From the NCBI GenBank assembly GCA_036362985.1, contig JAYGXS010000004.1, positions 63,694,141 to 63,758,140 on the forward strand: 64,000 nt of DNA, written 5' to 3'. Positions 38,581-47,110 of this stretch are shown piece after piece. This DNA is from Ligula intestinalis. Taxonomy: Eukaryota; Platyhelminthes; Cestoda; Diphyllobothriidea; Diphyllobothriidae. Within the stretch, counting starts at the first letter, position 1. Each line of letters starts with the position of its first letter. The notes under the pieces were generated by a model. It searched no databases and was not told the DNA's origin. It saw nothing but the letters and a program-made list of their open reading frames with translations. The translations under genes were made by a program, and so were the position numbers.

Positions 38581-41500
38581 ACTTGAAATTGGACTGCATG
38601 ATAAACTGTATCGGAATCTTTCTCAATGTTGGTAGGCGTGTGAATACCGTTCTGTGTTCAAACTGCGAAATGTTGCTTGCAGCACTCGCCATACTGTAGT
38701 TTTGCAATCTACATCTCCACTTGATAGTTATGAAGCACATAAAGACCCTTTCCTTTGGTATTGTTAACTTAAATCGTAAGACGTCTGCCCATATTTGAAT
38801 AATGTTGGCGGAATGTTTGTTATCACTCATCAGTTAATGCAATTTATGCCCAATTTCTTAAAACAGACTTTCAGCAGGCCTAATAAAACTACCTTTGACA
38901 CACAAATATTGTATACAAAAGCTGCAGAAGGTTTAAAGCTCAGATCTGTTCCCCGTGCCATCATCTGTGATCAAAAGGCAGATTTTTGTGACCATTGACT
39001 TAAATTTTTCACCCAATCCATTAAAAAATACAAATTATCAGTAATTTACCCTGAAGTAAAACAGACAGGTACGATTAAAATTCATGAAAGTTTTTTTCTA
39101 CGCTTGCAGGCCTTCTTTAAAGGCTTGGCTGATATGTGATAAACTATTAACCATTCTTAAGCCAAAACTGAAACCATGATTTTAAGGGTGTTGGAAGACT
39201 TTTTTGCTATCCATGCTCTCAAAAAAGGCACAGGAAGGCAGGATGTGTTCACGTCTTTATTAGCCCCCAAAAAGGCTTTTACGATAGATGCGGTCACTTT
39301 TAAAAGCTATCAACTTCAACTTGTTGATGTTTTACGTAGGGAAAAGAAGGGCGGTTATCTTGTCTTAACTAGCTGGGACAAACAACGTGAAAACCTTCCT
39401 TTTCCTCTTTTTTGAATTTTAGCTCGCTCTGCCTGCAATGTACCGTTGACCAGTGTGGTCTGTTTATCCGCTAGCAAAACCGAATTTCTAATGAAAGGCA
39501 GGTCGGAAAGCGGTGGATGTCAGTCCTCTGCGCTTTTGACTGGCGGCAGAGAGGGGAGGGAGGTGGTTGGGTTGTAAATAACCTTGTCAACTAGCAGCTC
39601 ACACGGTCTCCAAACGTTTGTCACAGCCGCGGGTCTAGTCTCATTTGCTCTGGGCTGATAACATAAATTGTCATTAGCCGCGTAGGAACAGCAGGTGATC
39701 ACTGATATAATGTCGATGCAAAATGCAATAGCAAAGACAAATCTTCCCACGAATGTTGGTGGTAAGAGAGTGTCACATTGCGCGACACCTGCAGATCGCT
39801 AAGATAGCAGGACCTATCAGATGTCAGAATTTGCGTCCGGGCTTTATAGGTTATGCTGCTCGCACGTGACTAGACTGTGGCTAGAAAACAATGTTACTTA
39901 TGGTTATCACAGATGGGTATCCCCAGGGGAATCGCGGCAACGCAGGTAAGAACGCTACTGCCTCCAATGGCATTCAGGAGAATTGAGGGTGCCTAACAAT
40001 GACGCAAACGGCAAGTCACGAAAAGGCTGCTTTACAAGGAACTATCGGGAAATTTTGTTCTAAGCTCAGAGAAATGATAATGCATTTAATAAGGTTGCCC
40101 TTGAAACTCGATAAAAGGAAGTTGTGCATGTATTTCACTAAACTTCCAAGTAAAACGTTGACGAGGTTATCGGAACCTACAGTTGTATAACGCAATCTGG
40201 TAAATAAAATCACGATTATGACAGGGTTATCAAAGTGCCCTTCTTGGGCAAATGTAATAGTTACGAAAGAGCACTCAATTGGACATTATTCTTTGCTATA
40301 TCCAAAAAATTGCTATATTATCATGCAAAATCAGGTAAACGTTGTTATTTATCATGCATGCACTGAACAACAAAATTTAATTTCAAGCAAAGCTCAGCTG
40401 ATTTGATTTTGGAAAAGCAAAGAAGTTGCCGAAGTTATGGCTAATGTTGAGGGCATTATTTTGAACATTTGATTGATCCATATTTCAACAACCATATTGA
40501 TTAACAACATCGAAGGAATTTTAAAATCCAGTTTTAATGTTTGAGGTAAAAATATTTGCTGTTTTAAACTAAAAACGAATATTAAAATATTTTTCACTGA
40601 TTTCATATTGTGTTGAGGCCTTGCACCTACGAATTTGTACATTTGCCCTCTCCCCCGTTTCCGTTTCACAAGGGACGGAGTAATCATCACCTTCCCTATC
40701 CGTTGACGTGCATACCCCCTTTATTCGCCTCATCAGTACTTTAGGTTCTGCCAGTGAATGTAGCCTGTAAAACCTAGCTGAAGTGGGCGTTTTAAACCCA
40801 GCTTTAAAACTAAACAGCATGCTGTATTCCTAAACCGTACGAGGAAAACAAGTGCTATGTTAAATGTTCGATTATCAAACTTCATTGTGCATGCCACAAA
40901 AAATGAAGTTAATTTCAAAGGAGTGGTAAAACGTATCATCGTGCAACAGAAGGATAGGCCAATACCGAGGTGATTTGTAATATTTCGCAAACAACGGAAG
41001 GTAGGGTTCTGGTTTTGTTTGGTCAATGCCTACTATCATTCATTTCTCCTTGGCACCGTAAATTTAAAAGCTGACCACAGTTGTTCAGTAGCAGTGGTTT
41101 TTTTATAAGTCGTTCTGTTAATTTTCATGTCGGGAGTTCAGGTGTACGCCGTTAAAAAATATTCCAGCACATTGACCTGTAATGCATGCAAATTCATTTT
41201 TAATTTAATGTACGTCTGCACTATTGATAGAATAATTTGAAGAGCATTTCTCAACACCAGGCAACCCGCGTCATAGTTGAGGGGAAACAAGCAGTATCCT
41301 TCACTACACACATGCATTCGAGGAAACGTGGTGCATCATGAGAGTGCACGAATGTAATTACTGCCTAAATGCATATTAAGTGCTAGTTCCAGGATTCCTG
41401 ATGGAAGCACGTAGTTTTCTGTTTTTTGACAGGTTTCCGTACGCAGGACAGCTATTTTTACGATGGTGACTATTATCTTAGTGTTTTGGGCGTTGGTCAA

Positions 41501-41789
41501 TCGTGCAGTCGTCTTACACAGCATAAATTGTTTCAAAATTAAGATATGGTCTTTAACTTTTCCACTGAACTGCTGGACTCTGTCATCCATTTTCATCCTA
41601 GCTTTGCGTAAGCATTTAAATTTACTAAAACGCTTTTTGCTAGAAAAGCAGATCTTTATAGCATAGAAAAACGAATTAATTTTTTTTCGATTAAGTCCGT
41701 CCAAAAATGTCTTGTTCATTGAACCAAAATGTAAAACGGATTTAAAAACCCAACAGCAGTTTGCGCCTGTTGGGACTAAAAATATTAAA
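38581..41789. other. Non-coding stretch
   Basis: Open frames at 39176-39415 (+) and 41336-41719 (-, 127 codons, Lys-rich) have no recognised domain. Confidence 0.35.
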
Positions 41790-41794
41790 CAAGA

Positions 41795-42061
41795 ATGAGA
41801 TATGGTATTAAAAGCCTTCGAATCATCAGAAACAAATCAGACGTTTCACTGCCCCTCGATATCTTGTTGGACACTTTTGCTATTCCAGCGGACCAATTAG
41901 TCCCCAAATCGACCTCTGCAGCCTTTTCGGATATACCGCCTTCGGGACTAGCTCTCGGTCCTGCACAGGTAGACCTAAAACTGCCCACAACACGCCGGAC
42001 CAACCGTGCTCGCCAAAGTTCGTGGCCCTTTAAGGTACTGACAGCGGTACAGGGGTACTGA
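41795..42061 (+). pseudogene. Ty3/gypsy Pol C-terminal fragment
   Basis: An 88-codon open frame stops at 42059-42061, just before a polypurine tract and an LTR. The C-terminal part (PTTRRTNRARQSSWPF) resembles the R-R-S-x-R-x-R-x-x-P tail common at the end of gypsy integrases. The position directly upstream of PPT and LTR supports this. The rest of Pol is missing; sequence upstream of 41790 is unrelated AT-rich DNA. Tentative, because tails of this protein are poorly conserved. Confidence 0.4.
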
Positions 42062-42068
42062 CATACTT

Positions 42069-42080
42069 GAAGGGGAGGTG
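42069..42080 (+). promoter_or_regulatory. Polypurine tract (plus-strand primer site)
   Basis: GAAGGGGAGGTG lies 7 bp before the TGT that opens the LTR at 42088. This is the expected position for the PPT of an LTR retrotransposon. Confidence 0.5.
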
Positions 42081-42087
42081 CTGGTAA

Positions 42088-42456
42088 TGTGTCCATTCCC
42101 ATGATTACTTTGTTAGCATAGGCCTAGCAGACAGATAGCCTGCGCAAGCGGCGCGCACAGCAGGCTATCGATCGGCCACTGACAGCAAACACTAATTGCA
42201 GTCACCCAATCGATCATTCCAAATCTAATCACAACAATCACGCCAGCAACCAAAGCTAATTGCCCCAATGGACTTAACTCACCATCGTTTTTTCCCTTAT
42301 TCTGTTGGACCTGACACACTAATCTGACTTGCTGTAGCATGCTTGTTGCAGTAAAATTCTCCCTTCTCCGGCCAACCCAACTTCTCTCTGTCCCACTCTT
42401 ACGGGTTCCTTGGCTCGGCGTTCGATTAAGTAAGCAGTACCAGGCGGGTCATAACA
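42088..42456 (+). mobile_element. Ty3/gypsy LTR, plus orientation
   Basis: 369 bp, opening TGTGTCCATTCC and closing GGGTCATAACA. It pairs, reverse-complemented, with 42707-43076 over its whole length. It contains an inverted GC-rich word pair (AGCCTGCGC / GCAGGCTATCG). Confidence 0.65.
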
Positions 42457-42706
42457 ATTCAGCGAAGTCGTAGAAGCCAAGGTAGAAGGAGATTCTATTC
42501 TGTACAGAAAAAATAGGAGAAGAGATAACAGAAGGGTTCATTCGGCCTTTCGCCCTGGTGAGCGGTGGACGCACCGCCGCTGCTCTCACTCATGGGTCTC
42601 ACGGTTGAGCTCCACGCCAGGCCGAGTCAACCCTCTGTAATCTCTTCTATTTTTTTGTACAAAAATAAAATCTCCTTCTACCTTGGCTTCTACGATTTCT
42701 CTTAAT

Positions 42707-43076
42707 TGTTATGACCCGCCTGGTACTGCTTACTTAGTTGAACGCCGGGCCAAGAAACCCATAAGAGTGAGACAGAGAGAAGTCGGGTTGGCCGGAGAAG
42801 GGAGAAGTTTACTGCGACAAGCACGATTCAGCAAGTCAGAGCAGTGTGTACAGTCCAACCGAATTAGGGAGCAAGCGATGGTAAGTTAAGTCCATTGGGC
42901 CAATCGGCTATTGGCTGCTGGCGTTATTAGTGTGATTAAATTTGGAATGATCGATTGGGTGACTGCAATTAGTGTTTGCTGCCAGTGACCGATCGATAGC
43001 CTGCTGTGCGCCCCACTTGCGCTAGCTACCTATCTGATAGGCGTATGCTAACGGAGTAATCGTTGGAATGGACACA
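42707..43076 (-). mobile_element. Ty3/gypsy LTR, minus orientation
   Basis: 370 bp, plus strand reading TGTTATGACCCGCC to AATGGACACA. It is the inverted partner of 42088-42456, with scattered substitutions and a more altered middle (around 42800-42900). Confidence 0.65.
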
Positions 43077-43129
43077 TTACCAGCACCTTGCCTTCAAGGA
43101 CCGCTGGTGGCGTGAATTTTTCTGTAAGC

Positions 43130-43352
43130 GCCGCAGACTTTGGCGAGCACCATTGGTCCAGCATCGGATAATGGCTCGTATTTAACCTCATCGAACTTTG
43201 AGGATTTCTGCCGACAACACCATATCCAGTACCTGTGCTCCCCGCCCTACCATCCCCAATCCAGCGGTCAGGCTGAGCGCTTTGTCGAAACATACGAAAA
43301 CATAATTTTGGAAAATAAAACGTGCATTGCCTTGAAGAAAAATGGTATCTAG
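43130..43352 (+). pseudogene. Ty3/gypsy integrase core fragment
   Basis: The open frame encodes GPASDNGSYLTSSNFEDF, then CSPPYHPQSSGQAERFVET. This is the second half of a retroviral-type integrase core: the second catalytic Asp (SDNG) and the catalytic Glu (GQAERF) with exactly 35 residues between them (D35E), plus the typical YHPQSSGQAER signature. The first Asp and the zinc-binding N-terminus are absent. It reads plus, opposite to the LTR arm it abuts, so it was joined by rearrangement. It ends in unrelated sequence near 43320. Confidence 0.8.
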
Positions 43353-43355
43353 ATA

Positions 43356-44709
43356 CCATTGGCCACAGCAAAAGCTTAACCAGTTCTTTCGTGTTTTATC
43401 TTTCATTCACTTTTGCAAGTGCAAGTATATTAACCATTTGGTTTTAACAAAATGTCATAATCAGTCCCATCTCACTCTGTTAAAGTCAGTAAATAGGTAT
43501 CTTCGCAGTAGGATATACTTGGTACATTAGCAAACATTTATCGTTGAATTCCTAATTTATACAAAGTCATGAAATACCAATTCCCACTACCATTGTTATC
43601 AAATTTATAGCATTTTTATAAAGACGAAAATGATTTTTTTTGATTAAAAAATGAAGTTAAGTCTGCGTCTACAAATGCCTGTTCAATCGAAGATATACTT
43701 CGCAATGCTCATGAAATACATGCTGTATTTATTCATCGTACTCGACAGCAGAATAAGCCGCTCTTTGAGATTAATAGCCATATTATCCATGTATTTTCGA
43801 CAATTTCTTTCATAAACGGCCATCTGGATCAATGCTGCATGCTTATCATAAAATGAAACTCCCCACAGCTTAGGAATGACGGCCAGAGACGGCTATACTG
43901 CCTGGCAAATTAAAAGGTATCTAAGCTTTGAAAATAAAAATAGCCCGATTATGGCCTTTTCCTGGTACAAGTGGAATTACTTAATCCTTCTCACTATAAG
44001 CTATTCAAAGAACGTACATATGTGTTCCCTATTAATGGCATGAATGAACACGTTATGATACATTCTGCAGATAAAATCATCGTTTTTTTACACGTTGACA
44101 AATTTGGTCCAATCTGCCAATTCCTAAGAATGGTTCTACTATTATTAATTAAACATACATGGTAAATTCCTAGTCTAGAAAAAATGCTTGCTACCGTCTC
44201 ACGCGGCTATCAGTCCGCTGTTTATTTGCATATTAACTCGTAGTCGTCCGTAGAGAGAAACTGTCCAAACACGTATCGCACGGCGTGAAAGATAAAAGTG
44301 ACAGTATGTTGCGTGTTCTCGCCTACCTCGCGAATAGTCATTGTCTTGAATAAAGTTATATTTGTACATCAAGGTCTTTTGGCATAAAACGTACAAAATA
44401 TGTTAAAAGCAATTTTTGACGCATAATCTTTCCTAGGTTTTCCAAAAACTATACGATTTCTCTCAACGTCTTTTTGTCTATTTCTCATAAAAGCGGAGCA
44501 CTCTTTTATTTCTTCCGGCTTATCTTTATGCAAATTTATAGTTCAAGTTTTACAGGTAAGAGATTTTCATTCGTACGCCTCTGATAGCGTAAGAAATTAC
44601 ATAAATAACAAGATGGCCGCAATTTTGCCCAACTTTGGCTTGCTTGTTCTTTATTTAACAGGTTTGGAGCGAATTCTCCTTTATTAAACAACTCTGTGCA
44701 CTGCAAAAT
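43356..44709. other. Non-coding AT-rich stretch
   Basis: No recognised feature. Confidence 0.4.
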
Positions 44710-44719
44710 CATTCAAAGT

Positions 44720-45490
44720 TGCCAATACAAGCGAATGTGCGAGTCCCAGGAAGTAATTGAGAAGAAGAAAACTCGATCGCTGGGAGAATATGTTTATTCG
44801 CTTAACGGTTCGACACCCCTCGCAGATACATCATCAGCTAAGTAAACACAGAGCAACAGCAGATACAATTATTTTGTGTACACGAGTCTGCCATGAAATT
44901 TAAAGGCGCAGAAAAAGTTGATAAATGCTTGGAGTGTGCACTGCTTCATTACGGCAGCAATGACCTTCTGGCCCTGCAGCGTTGGTTAAGGATGATGCGG
45001 TGTCCTGTCTATGCTCCAAGCGGTGACTCACTTTGGCCAAATTAACTCGAAGCACAGAGTATAGGTTAAGCAAATCGTCGCACTTTCTGATGAATTGAGG
45101 GCCCGTGAACCATGACTCAAGGTATCCTCGCAAGAGGTGACTATTAGGTGAGCCGAAAATTACTTGAGTTGTGGTCCACGGGCCCCAATACATCAACAAT
45201 CGCAACGATTTGCCCAAACCATGTTCAGTGCTGAGATTAAATTTGGCCTAAGCAAGTCACCGCTCAGGGAATAGACAAACCAAAACCGCAGGGCCAGGTG
45301 GTCATTGCAGACGTAATGAATTAGTGCACACTCCAAGCATTTATCGCTTTTTTCTGAACGTTTGAATTTGACGGAAAACTCCTGTACACAAACTACTTGT
45401 ATCTGCTCCTGTTCTGTGTTTACGTATTTGATGGTGAATCCGCGAGGGGTCTCAAAACGTCAGGCGAATAAACATATTTTCCTCGTGATT
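44720..45490 (-). mobile_element. 5'-truncated Penelope-like element with inverted terminal arms, second relic
   Basis: Left arm 44765-45056 and right arm 45224-45490 are inverted copies. Shared landmarks include GATAAATGCTTGGAGTGTGCAC in pieces, GGCCCTGC, GCGGTGACT and GGCCAAAT. They are separated by ~167 bp. A minus-strand frame across the spacer encodes a PLE-like C-terminus. The left end has a hairpin (CCCAGGAAGTAATTGAG, purine loop, CTCGATCGCTGGG) that recurs at 58.9 and 62.1 kb. A weak direct repeat, CATTCAAAGT / CATTCAATGT (44710-44719, 45510-45519), may be the target duplication. Confidence 0.65.
44900..45217 (-). pseudogene. PLE C-terminal (GIY-YIG protein end) fragment
   Basis: The minus-strand frame contains LRGYLESWFTGPQFIRKCDD followed by NLYSVLRVNLAKV. 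This is the L-E-S-W-x-(S/T)-G-P-x-x-I-N-x-x-x-D-L-P-x-x-Y-x-x-L-R pattern I associate with the last ~40 residues of GIY-YIG-bearing PLE proteins. The catalytic part of the nuclease and the RT are absent. Conserved Asn and Pro positions are substituted (I-R-K, L-N), consistent with decay. The frame runs on into the left arm. Confidence 0.5.
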
Positions 45491-45519
45491 AAGTTCTATT
45501 CTTTTCAACCATTCAATGT

Positions 45520-46135
45520 GTACCCGTGCTTACCCCTAATTTTGATCATACTAAACCATCAAATTTTGATGTTGATATTTCATGAGTGAGACTTTTAACT
45601 TTATGGCACAGTCTGCTAAGGTTTCAATAATCCCATGTGAATATTCAACTATGCACTAAGTTTTAATAGGATGTTGAAGAAAAACTGTATGTGTGGTACG
45701 TAACGATTAAGCGATAAATTATGCATCTTATTAGAGTGAGCCGTTCTTTGACTGTATGCTTAGTGGCAATGGGATACGCCAGCCGGTCACAGGCTTACCG
45801 TAGTCGGATGCAAATGGCAAACTACAGTTCCTGGTCGACTCATAAAAATATATTTGGTTCGTAAATTTTTTTCCCGCTGAAAGGATCATTCAAAAAAGTG
45901 AAGAAGCATTGATTAACAAACAAAGTCCTGCAAATTTGTTTTCAGAATACAAATATGCCCACATGCAATCATTACTACTTAGCTAATAAGAATTGCATAT
46001 TGATCTATTATAATTCCTGAAGTGCAAATATTTTTTGTAGGACACGTGTATAAAAAAAGAGTGTCTCAAAATTCTTAGCAACCTAATAATACACTCACAG
46101 TTTTTAAAGTTATATATATTTCATAATTTTTTTGC
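45520..46135. other. Non-coding stretch
   Basis: No recognised gene. A string around 45775-45840 (GGGATACGCCAGCC...) is possibly a decayed SINE, not assigned. Confidence 0.35.
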
Positions 46136-46149
46136 AATAAATTTTCATT
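46136..46149 (+). repeat. 14-bp target-site duplication, left copy
   Basis: AATAAATTTTCATT, identical to 47097-47110. It directly precedes the ribozyme repeat array. Confidence 0.7.
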
Positions 46150-46189
46150 GATGTTGCAACTTACCACACTAACAGCCTAGGTACTTGCT

Positions 46190-46275
46190 AAAAAGCCCAG
46201 ACACGTGTTTCGCCGGTAATCTGCCACAGCTTGACACAGCTGCGAGGGCTCCGGCTCATCAGTGGGTCGCCCAGC
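46190..46275 (-). ncRNA. Hammerhead ribozyme, unit A (core intact)
   Basis: Minus strand in order: stem I 5' strand CCCA (46263-46266); core CTGATGA (46256-46262); stem II GCCGG paired with CCGGC, enclosing a ~34-nt loop with an inner hairpin CAGCT/AGCTG; core GAAA (46208-46211); a palindromic ACACGTGT; the GTC cleavage triplet (46200-46202); and stem I 3' strand TGGG (46196-46199). All invariant core positions that I can check (CUGAUGA, GAAA, UH before cleavage) are present. Stem III is palindromic and too short to fold alone, so a dimeric ribozyme is likely. Confidence 0.75.
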
Positions 46276-46524
46276 TTTCCTTATCTGCTTTCTGGTTGAT
46301 ATACCGGTTTTGAAAGTTCAGCTTTTTAATCTTCAGAGAAATTAATTTGTGATCGCGGAATATATCAGTATATGTAAGGTCTATAGGCGTAGACCGAAAT
46401 TGCAAGTGTATATTCGTGTTGAAACCCATCAACCCCTGTGAAATATACACATGCTGCCCTCAGACAGTTGTTAGTAGTATAAAGTGACGTTGTAACTTAC
46501 CATAATTACAGCCTAGGTACTTGC

Positions 46525-46612
46525 TAAAGGGCCCAGACACGTGTTCCGCCGGTATTCTGCCGCTGCTTGACACAAATGCGAGGGCTCCGGCTCATCAGTG
46601 GGTCGCCCAGAT
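46525..46612 (-). ncRNA. Hammerhead ribozyme, unit B (core mutated)
   Basis: Same layout as unit A, with CTGATGA at 46592-46598, stem II GCCGG/CCGGC and ACACGTGTC. The second core box reads GGAA instead of GAAA, which changes an invariant A of the catalytic core. I expect it to be inactive or very weak. The inner loop also lost its CAGCT pairing partner. Confidence 0.65.
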
Positions 46613-46804
46613 TTCCCTACCTGCTTTCTGGTTGATATACCGGTTTTGACGGGTTTCAACACGAATATACACTTACAATTTCGGTCTACGCCTATAGACC
46701 TTACATATACTGATGTATACCGCGATCAGAAATTAATTTCTCTGGAGATTAAAAAGCTGAACTTTCAAAACCGGTATATCAACTAGAAAGCAGATAGGGA
46801 AAGC

Positions 46805-46890
46805 TGGGCGACCCACTGATGAACGGGAGCCCTCGCATCTGTGTCAAGCAGCGGCAAAATACCGGCGAAACACGTATCTGGGCCTTTTAG
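46805..46890 (+). ncRNA. Hammerhead ribozyme, unit C (degenerate)
   Basis: Plus strand CCCA, CTGATGA (46816-46822), then ACGGG instead of GCCGG, so stem II is weakened. GAAA is intact at 46867-46870. The stem III palindrome is broken (CACGTATC instead of CACGTGTC). Stem I TGGG is present. Recognisable but probably impaired. Confidence 0.65.
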
Positions 46891-47096
46891 CAAATACGTA
46901 GGCTGTTAGTATGGTAAGTTATAACGTCAATTTATACTACTAACGACTGTCTGAGGGCAGAATGTGTATATTTCACAGGGATTGACGGGTTTCAACACGA
47001 ATATACACTTACAATTTCGGTCTATGCCTATAGACCTGACATATACTTATATATACCCCGATCAGAACTTAATTTCTCTGGAGATTAAAAAAGCTG

Positions 47097-47110
47097 AATA
47101 AATTTTCATT
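47097..47110 (+). repeat. 14-bp target-site duplication, right copy
   Basis: AATAAATTTTCATT, identical to 46136-46149. It follows directly on partial unit D, with which it shares the AA at the junction. Confidence 0.7.

Larger units (their letters stand above)
41790..43165. mobile_element. Ty3/gypsy-type LTR palindrome (inverted pol-end/LTR units)
   Basis: Two inverted copies of one sequence meet near 42580. The left arm is roughly 41990-42540 and the right arm roughly 42605-43165. In the left arm, reading plus, the order is pol C-terminus (41795-42061), a polypurine stretch GAAGGGGAGGTG (42069-42080), LTR 42088-42456, then ~85 bp of further shared sequence. The right arm repeats this on the minus strand with a deletion between LTR and pol end. 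A small perfect hairpin (GCGGTG GACG CACCGC) sits near 42565. No complete element is present. Confidence 0.65.
46150..47096. mobile_element. Hammerhead-ribozyme tandem repeat array (retrozyme-like), inverted partial dimers
   Basis: The array has four pieces of one ~336-bp unit. On the minus strand a partial unit (B, ~46465-46647) is followed in tandem by a unit (A, 46150-46464). On the plus strand a complete unit (C, 46648-46983) is followed by a partial one (D, 46984-47096). The two partial dimers meet head to head at about 46647/46648. Period: TCATCAG at 46256 and 46592; GACGGGTTTCAAC at 46648 and 46984 (336 bp each). Units A, B and C each contain a hammerhead motif. The block is bounded by a 14-bp direct repeat, so it appears to have inserted as one piece. 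No protein is encoded. The size, tandem arrangement and ribozyme recall the schistosome hammerhead satellites and animal retrozymes. Confidence 0.8.

Noticed and set aside
42088..42456. LTR interpreted as a 5' LTR with primer-binding site
   Set aside because: A polypurine tract and pol end precede it and no TGG primer-binding site follows it, so it is best read as a 3' LTR.
44751..44842. CRISPR-like direct repeats from recurring PLE ends
   Set aside because: Copies are dispersed, in both orientations and without regular spacers; the window is clearly eukaryotic.
46598..46786. 62-codon open frame and its inverted partner at 46259-46450, with near-identical products
   Set aside because: Their similarity comes from the inverted ribozyme repeat units, not from a gene; no start context or family match.
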